A stretch of DNA of 64,000 nucleotides, from assembly GCA_946894095.1 (NCBI GenBank), contig OX335652.1, forward strand, positions 6,099,001-6,163,000, given 5' to 3'. The first letter of the stretch is position 1. The number at the start of each line of letters is the position of its first letter. Source of the stretch: Incurvaria masculella (taxonomy: Eukaryota > Arthropoda > Insecta > Lepidoptera > Incurvariidae). Below, in pieces: positions 58,143-64,000 of this stretch. Made by a program: the position numbers and the translations under genes. Below the pieces are notes generated by a model. That model was not told where the DNA came from. It was given only the letters and a program-made list of their open reading frames with translations, and did no database searches.

Positions 58143-58679
58143 ATAAACAGTTACACTTTTAATGCAAACAAATTCAGTTGTCGGGATATAAAGGTCAGCA
58201 TTTACATATAATATATCGTGTGGGAATCCAAAACATTCGATTGTCCACATCCGATAGAAAAGAACGCGATGAGGCACAATAGCATTGAGTACACTTACGC
58301 AAATAGGTTATTCAAACATTTATAACTTGTTGTATAAAGCATTTCATGATAGTCGATTCTATCATGAAATGATTTCTATGAATGAGTTGTGTGTCTATTT
58401 TATTATCTTCGTATCCTACGGTGATAGTTGTGTGTGGTGTAATATCAATTGTTATTGAATTTTATAAGGCTTAACTGGGAGTTTTTTAAAAACCCACTGG
58501 CTAGGGCCTTGTGAAACGCCGCCTCGGGCGGCCTTGGTTTTTTTACAGTGTTTTTTTAAGGCTCACATACATTATAATGTTTGGACTAGCATGGAGCATC
58601 ATAAGCCCACGACGTTTTCAGAGGTTATTTTATTATTGTGCTCACCTCTCATAGCCACGTAGCCTATTATATTGAAAAT
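58143..58679. other. No gene; small hairpin
   Basis: A perfect 13-bp stem with 6-base loop (CATTTCATGATAG) lies at 58340-58371, and a short GCCGCCTCGGGCGGC palindrome near 58519. Confidence 0.4.
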
Positions 58680-58868
58680 AATAAATGACGAGATGTCATA
58701 TGAAAATTTAAATTCGAGTTTCAGAGATATCTACATTTTTGAAGCATTGAAATCAGATTCTGAAAGTAATCTGAAAACAATTTTGGTCGTTACATTTATC
58801 GGAATCGATTCGAACCTGCGACCTTTGAATTACATGCCCACTGCTCTAACCAACTGATTTATCCCGAA
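58680..58868 (-). repeat. Second type of tRNA-derived SINE
   Basis: On the minus strand the head reads CAGTTGGTTAGAGCA (box A, 58842-58855 region) and GGTTCGAATC (box B, 58807-58816), spaced as in a tRNA gene. The anticodon stem does not pair and no acceptor stem is visible, so it is a SINE head and not a functional tRNA. The body follows to about 58680. Its sequence differs from the other SINE family. Confidence 0.75.
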
Positions 58869-59778
58869 AATTACGTCAGCCAAAGAATTTCTCGATTATA
58901 TTCGAATCAACACGACGCTTCCCCAGTCTTCACTAGATGGCGCTGATGATTTCGCGCATTGATCCTACGCTAAGGCATTTTGACTGCAATTATTGAGATA
59001 TCAATCTTATTGCTGTCGCCACTAAAGTCGAAATTGGGTATCGGACACTAATAGTCAGCCCGGATTTAACTTGATAACGGAAATTTCGTATTCATTAAAT
59101 ACATAAAATTATCATAGAATAGAAAAATTAGCGAAAATATATTGCTCGCTTGTCCTTTATCAGCTTACATAATTATATGTTTTACTTTTGGAAGTTTAGA
59201 GTTTCTTTAATTTAATTCATACAATTACAAATCATATTTTCCAGTTACCATCGGTATTTTTTCATAATTAGCTTTCACTCATCGAAAAGTTGTATGTAGT
59301 TGACTCCTCTGTTTATCAAGGTACTTGGTATTTGGTATTAATTCTTATTGTTAATCAATTAAACTAAATTTTTAATAAGATCTCAAGGATCTAATACGAT
59401 TAGTGATTGCTAGCTGGTGTTTTGATCTACTCATAATATAATTTTTTTGTGAGGTGACACGAAAATACGATATAAGTGGTATTCAATTAGATACACCAAA
59501 GGAAGGTGAACCTTGTTTGTGAGATCACTTATTCCGTGGCCGTATTCGTACCAAGAATCAGAAACTTTAAAAAATAGCAAACAAATGTAAGCCACTTTTC
59601 AAATTTGAGTAGCTCTCCTTTTTCTAAATAAAGAATCAAATAAACAATAAATTAAATAATATTAAGGAAGTCATCTGAAGATAGCTGAATTTATTTAAAA
59701 GAAGTAGATTTTTAAGCGTTATCCATCTTAGCCTTTTTATCGTTTTCATTTTGACTGTATTATTTAAGCTAAATCAAA
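58869..59778. other. No gene recognised
   Basis: AT-rich. Confidence 0.4.
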
Positions 59779-59895
59779 TTGATTGATTGATAGATTGAAA
59801 ATTATTTATAATGCCACAAAAAACAATTTTCAAAAAAAATTACAAAACAATAACAACATAATAAGTGGAGCGCAAAGGCGGGTTTATCCTTAAGT
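59779..59895 (-). mobile_element. LINE 3' end with (AATC)n tail
   Basis: (GATT)n at 59779-59797 on the plus strand, then AAATTATTTATAATGCCACA and AAAGGCGGGTTTATCCTTAA, the same layout as 9142-9554 and 63361-63727. No coding sequence. Confidence 0.7.
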
Positions 59896-61470
59896 AAAAT
59901 AATTTTATGAATTATGATTAAATGTATGAAATGACTGTCTCGTGAAATTCATTGTTATCGTTTTATTTCAAAATATAAAATTAATCTACTCAAAATTGAA
60001 AATACTCTTGTGAATATTCCTACCATAACTGTAAGAACTGAATCTTGAAAATTAAGTCATGCTAACAAATTGACTGAACTAAATTTTCCCAATCTCGGAG
60101 GCTACTCAAGTTTTAAAGCTCTCAGAAATTAATTTGTCAAAATGTGTTTCCCATTTTGGAACCACCCTATGCGGGCAGCCATAAATCCTGGAAGCGACTT
60201 CAAGTAGACTTTGGCCGAATTCTCGCAATAAGAACGGTCGGGTGCGAATTTTTTAAGACGCCGTAGGTTGATTTAGTGGAAAGTGCGGCCGAGACTTTAA
60301 GGACAAACCGAAAAGAAAAAGGATATTAAGGAAGCCAAATTAATTCAATATATCCCTAAAATAGCTATAAGTTCCTTTAAGGATCAAAGTTTTTGTTTGG
60401 ATGATGATAATTACGGGAGATTCATTGCTAAAGTTTTATTTTCCAATCTTCGAGAAATATGATTTCATAGCCCCTACTTCATTTACAATGAACTCTTTTT
60501 TTATTTAAGAATTCATTTCAGGATAAATTAATATGCAAAGTAAATGATGTTTTTTTAAGAATCGCATACATTTAAAAAACAATAATTTCGAACATAAAAA
60601 AATTCAATAGGTAATCGAAAGAAGGGGAAGCGAGGAATCATTTCGAGCTGAAAACTATCTTTTGAGTTCGCCTTTTCGAGGAGAAACGCTTTTATTACTG
60701 ATGTTATTAAGTGTAGAGTTCGAGCTCGACCTAGCTTTTAACAAAAATGTTTTAAGCACACAAATTAATTAAGACTATTGCGTAATTAAGCTAATCACTG
60801 AATGAGATCTTGACCACGATATGTTCCTTCGCCGTAAACATTCATGCTATCACGCCTTTTCAAACTCGAAACGACAAATAAAGTAGCGCAAGCAAAAAGG
60901 TTTCGGACCCACGTTTCCCTAGGTGAGAATGAATGAGTAAGCTGTCACAGACACCTACAATCCAATCAATACCTTTTTTATTTTAATAAGACTTTGTTAA
61001 ATTAATAAGTTTGTAAAATATAGTGGTAAATTATAGGATGTAATAGCCCCTGCATGGTCAAAATTTTTGAAATAGTCAAGACAAAAAAATGCATGATCGA
61101 GATATACAGTTTTATTGTTTATTGTTTTGTCAAGTATAACAGTATTCTAACGGCTGCAGCAAAGAACTGCGACGCGATCTTTTTGCTCATGTTAAACCGT
61201 CCTATTCCTTCTTTCTTACTTGGACACTTGCTCGCCGTCAGCCCGCTCCGCACCAGCAGCATCAGCCCGCTGTCAACCCAACCTCGTTAGTGTGCTTTGA
61301 GATTATTGTTATGAATGAGTTTGTATGATAACGAAAGCCTTTTAGTATGCTAAATCTATTAAAATATGTAACAAATTTGTATTAACCTTGAGAATAATTT
61401 TCTAAAGTAAAGACAGAGACAAATTTTACTTCCCAATTCATTGATTTTTTTTCTGTACAATAGTTAAAAT
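59896..61470. other. No gene recognised
   Basis: AT-rich; the frame at 61054-61290 has no domain. Confidence 0.4.
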
Positions 61471-61768
61471 AAAAACCGGCCAAGTGCGAGTCGGACTCGC
61501 ACACGAAGGGTTCCGTACCATCGTACAAGATTTAACCCAAACAAATAATGTTTTTTTATGGGACCCCCCTTTATTTTTTATTATTTTTTTAATTTAACCT
61601 ATTTGTTGTTATAGCGGCAAAATAAATACACAATCTGCTAAAATTTCAGCTACCTACCTATTACGGTTCATGAGATACAGCCCTGTGTCAGGCGGACGGA
61701 CGGACGGACGGACAGCGAAGGCTTAGTAATAGGGTTCCGTTTTCACCCTTTTGGGTACGGAACCCTAA
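61471..61768 (-). repeat. GGTTCCGTACC foldback repeat, copy 16
   Basis: Full-length minus copy with perfect palindrome GTGCGAGTCGGACTCGCAC, (GTCC)n on the opposite strand at 61693-61713 and a hairpin carrying one inserted T. Confidence 0.95.
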
Positions 61769-63057
61769 TAATGAAAAGTTAATGACTCTTTTGCTAATTT
61801 CATCTTTCATTTTAATTATAATTTGTTTAAAATGTTTCGGTTACTTTTAAATATTTTGATGCCTTGTTTTTGTGTTAAATCTATAAAAAAATCACATTCA
61901 TTTTTATGCTGCCCCAACTTTAAGATTGCGTCGGAGCCGTATTTTCCCAACCTATAATACGTAGGAAAGGGTTCTGACAAACGAGCCATCGCACGTCTTT
62001 TTAATATCTCATGGGCGTATAAAATCCTCCTATATTTCCTTATCCTCACATCCCAATGTATCAAAGGATAAATTTTGGTGGATATTATGTAACTGGAAAA
62101 AGTAGTATATATAAAAAAACGATGCATAGTTTGCAACATAACGAATGTGTAGGTCGAGGATTTTGATATATTATTATATGTGCCACAGTTAATTTGATTA
62201 AAAAAAATATCACACACTTTGCTGAATAATTTATTAGAGGGTTAAAAATACATTTCTTAAATCCGACGTTTCCAATTGATTTATCCAATTCAAAACATCC
62301 ATCAACACAAATTCAAAATGTTGAGGAAATATTTTTTTAATCTTTCTCTTAAATGAGTCGTGCGAATTCGTTTTTTATAGAAATACATTTGATATAGAAA
62401 AATATTACGTTAAGGTCCGAAAATATGTAGGCTGGTATTTCAAGTACATGTTGGAGATATCATAATTTTATATTATTTTTTATATGTACATACATCTTTA
62501 TATTCATATAATTCTTCAGTGCGTGTGTTTGTCAATTAAGCCTTTCTCAAACAAATGAACCGATTTTCGAGATACAGAATGTTTTTCTTCTATTTTTTAC
62601 TGCCTGAGAAAATGATCCCAAATACAAACAAAATACATTTTAACGGAGGTACATTTTAATTGTGAAAGATTTCAGGTAATGTAAGTAAGTAACAATGTAC
62701 ATTCATGAGCAATATTCATCAGGTTCAATCAAAACAAAATTACAGAAACATTTTGAAAATAAAATCATCATGAACAAACAGCCAACGACCATTGGAAATA
62801 TTTATTCACCCCACTAACGACGAACTATCATTCCCATGAACCACGAACCTGCGTGGTAATATTAAACGACAAACACCCTTTCTTCAAAATTTCGCTATTC
62901 CAACAACTCAGTATTACATATATGTATGCTCTTGTGATATAAAAATCTATATTGGGCTCCAAATTTAAATGCAAGAAATGGTTATGCTACTCTTCATAAC
63001 CATATGCTACTCTTCTATTCGAGAATGATTTAAATTTATCAGCCTAGAGTTCTCCTA
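61769..63057. other. No gene recognised
   Basis: The 133-codon minus frame at 61816-62217 shows no known domain and has AT-driven composition; I do not call it a gene. Confidence 0.4.
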
Positions 63058-63356
63058 TTTTTAACCGACTTCAAAAAAAGGAGGAGGTTATCAATTCTTT
63101 TGCCTGGGTGCACCGATTTGGATGATTATTTTTTTTGCCTGGGTGAACCGATTTGGATGATTATTTTTTTAAATGAAAGCTAGTGCTTCCCAAGTGGTCC
63201 CATTTTGATTTGGTTAAGTTCTGACAATGATATCCATGAGAAAATCATATAAGTCTTAAATTTGTATTAAGATGTGCGCGACAAATGGACGAATAACTCA
63301 ATTTAATGCCAACCGATTTCGGTGATTCTTTTTTTATTGGAAAGGGCGTGTACAAA
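63058..63356 (+). repeat. 'TTTTTAACCGACTTC' dispersed repeat, second copy
   Basis: It begins TTTTTAACCGACTTCAAAAA and AAGGAGGAGGTTATCAATTC like 17096. An internal tandem pair (TTTTGCCTGGGTGxACCGAT) lies at about 63098-63168. A LINE tail follows directly. Confidence 0.7.
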
Positions 63357-63360
63357 TTAG

Positions 63361-63727
63361 TAATAATAATAATAATAATAAAATTCTTTATTGTACACCA
63401 TTATAAACAGTTTACAAAAGGCGGGCCTAATGCCAAAAGGCATTCTCTTCCTACCTACCCTTGGGATGTAGGAATGGTGCAAGGCGGCAGACAAAAAAGG
63501 ATAAAAGAAGTAAGATTTTTTATCAATAAAGATATATATATATATATACTTAACAAGAATAAATATACTTACATTCTAATACTAATACATACAGATACAT
63601 ATAGTACATAGCTTATAATATATATTTAATTTAAATATATACCTATATTTGTGTATATACATTTATTCTTATATGAACCTTTTTTTTGTAACAGAGAGCG
63701 AGCAAGAACTTATATAAATGATAAAGT
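63361..63727 (-). mobile_element. LINE 3' UTR with (ATT)n tail
   Basis: (AAT)n at 63361-63378 on the plus strand, then AAATTCTTTATTGTACACCA and AAAGGCGGGCCTAATGCC. It lies directly downstream of the ORF end at 63728 and belongs to the same insertion. Confidence 0.8.
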
Positions 63728-64000
63728 TTAAATATAATTTAAATAATAGGACTTCAGACGTTTTTTGAAAATATATACATTGGAAGAGGACCGAATTTCT
63801 AGGGGAAGCTGATTCCAAAGACGAGATGCGTTTACAGAAAAAGAGTCACTATAATAAGTGCTGCGATGTGTAGGAATTGCTAACAGTAAGGTATCAGCAG
63901 ACCTAAGTGGAACACCATGTGAAGATAGGAATTTGAAGAGATCCTGCAGGTAACTCGGAGCAGCAGGGTTATTCAGTGTGCTGTAAAGAAGTGATAGGGT
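63728..64000 (-). CDS. LINE ORF2 C-terminus, partial at window edge
   Basis: The minus strand is open for 90 codons from the window edge to a TAA at 63728-63730. It reads LSLLYSTLNNPAAPSYLQDL, HRSTYYSDSFSVNASRLWNQ and LPLEIRSSSNVYIFKKRLKS. 'SFxxNxSRLWNxLP...FKKRLKxYY' is the usual C-terminus of CR1-type insect LINE reverse transcriptases. There is no stop or frameshift in the visible part, so this copy may be fairly recent; the RT core would lie beyond 64000. It has no start within the window. The plus-strand frame at 63306-63611 is not coding. Confidence 0.85.
   Translation of the reverse strand, partial: TLSLLYSTLNNPAAPSYLQDLFKFLSSHGVPLRSADTLLLAIPTHRSTYYSDSFSVNASRLWNQLPLEIRSSSNVYIFKKRLKSYYLNYI

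Noticed and set aside
58796..58868. Possible tRNA gene
   Set aside because: A and B boxes are present but the anticodon stem and acceptor stem do not pair; a SINE head fits better.
5475..61768. CRISPR-like array from regularly recurring repeats
   Set aside because: The repeats are about 300 bp, in both orientations and kilobases apart in eukaryotic DNA; no short repeat-spacer array exists here.
61816..62217. 133-codon minus-strand frame
   Set aside because: AT-driven composition, no domain, no splice or repeat context.

Overview
This window reads as nuclear DNA of a lepidopteran insect (moth or butterfly). That inference rests on AT-rich intergenic sequence, a dense load of short interspersed repeats of kinds I recall from Lepidoptera, a mariner transposon, several degenerate LINEs and one intron-split gene with GT/AG boundaries. 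There are no bacterial operons, rRNA genes, true tRNA genes or CRISPR arrays. Most short open frames are chance or repeat-derived.

The only host gene I can defend lies on the minus strand at 34387-35865: the first two coding exons of a rhodopsin-like (class A) GPCR. Exon 1 (35647-35865) encodes the N-terminus and TM1. Exon 2 (34387-34512) encodes intracellular loop 1, TM2, extracellular loop 1 and the TM3 cysteine. The exons join in phase 0 to give a continuous GPCR sequence. Exon 1 is triplicated in tandem with a period of about 256 bp. The two copies nearer exon 2 are dead: one carries TGG-to-TGA, the other AAG-to-TAG plus a 15-base in-frame deletion. The remaining exons were not found and probably lie left of the window or deep inside it, so much of 1-34386 may be intron.

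Mobile elements dominate. An intact 341-codon mariner transposase (37814-38839) sits between imperfect inverted repeats flanked by TA. A long LINE of the Jockey/CR1 group occupies about 50195-53536 (minus) with endonuclease and reverse transcriptase domains, scrambled in the endonuclease and frameshifted near its C-terminus. LINE remnants occur at 4590-4876 (RTE type), 25983-26345, 43238-43685 and the right edge (63361-64000). A solo-LTR candidate is at 40847-41347.

Non-autonomous repeats: (1) a ~300-bp foldback family beginning with a GGGTTCCGTACCC nested hairpin and ending in a GTGCGAGTCCGACTCGCAC palindrome, 16 copies, about 4.3 kb, in both orientations, with one copy inserted inside another and one pair facing each other; (2) a tRNA-derived SINE family with pol III A and B boxes, about a dozen full or partial copies; (3) a second tRNA-derived SINE at 58680-58868; (4) short palindromic MITE-like elements, two kinds flanked by TTA; (5) an element with 153-bp near-identical inverted arms (18195-19327). 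Three local tandem arrays (11836-12639, 14461-14815, 27308-27700) and a C-poor block (about 26600-29740) remain unexplained.
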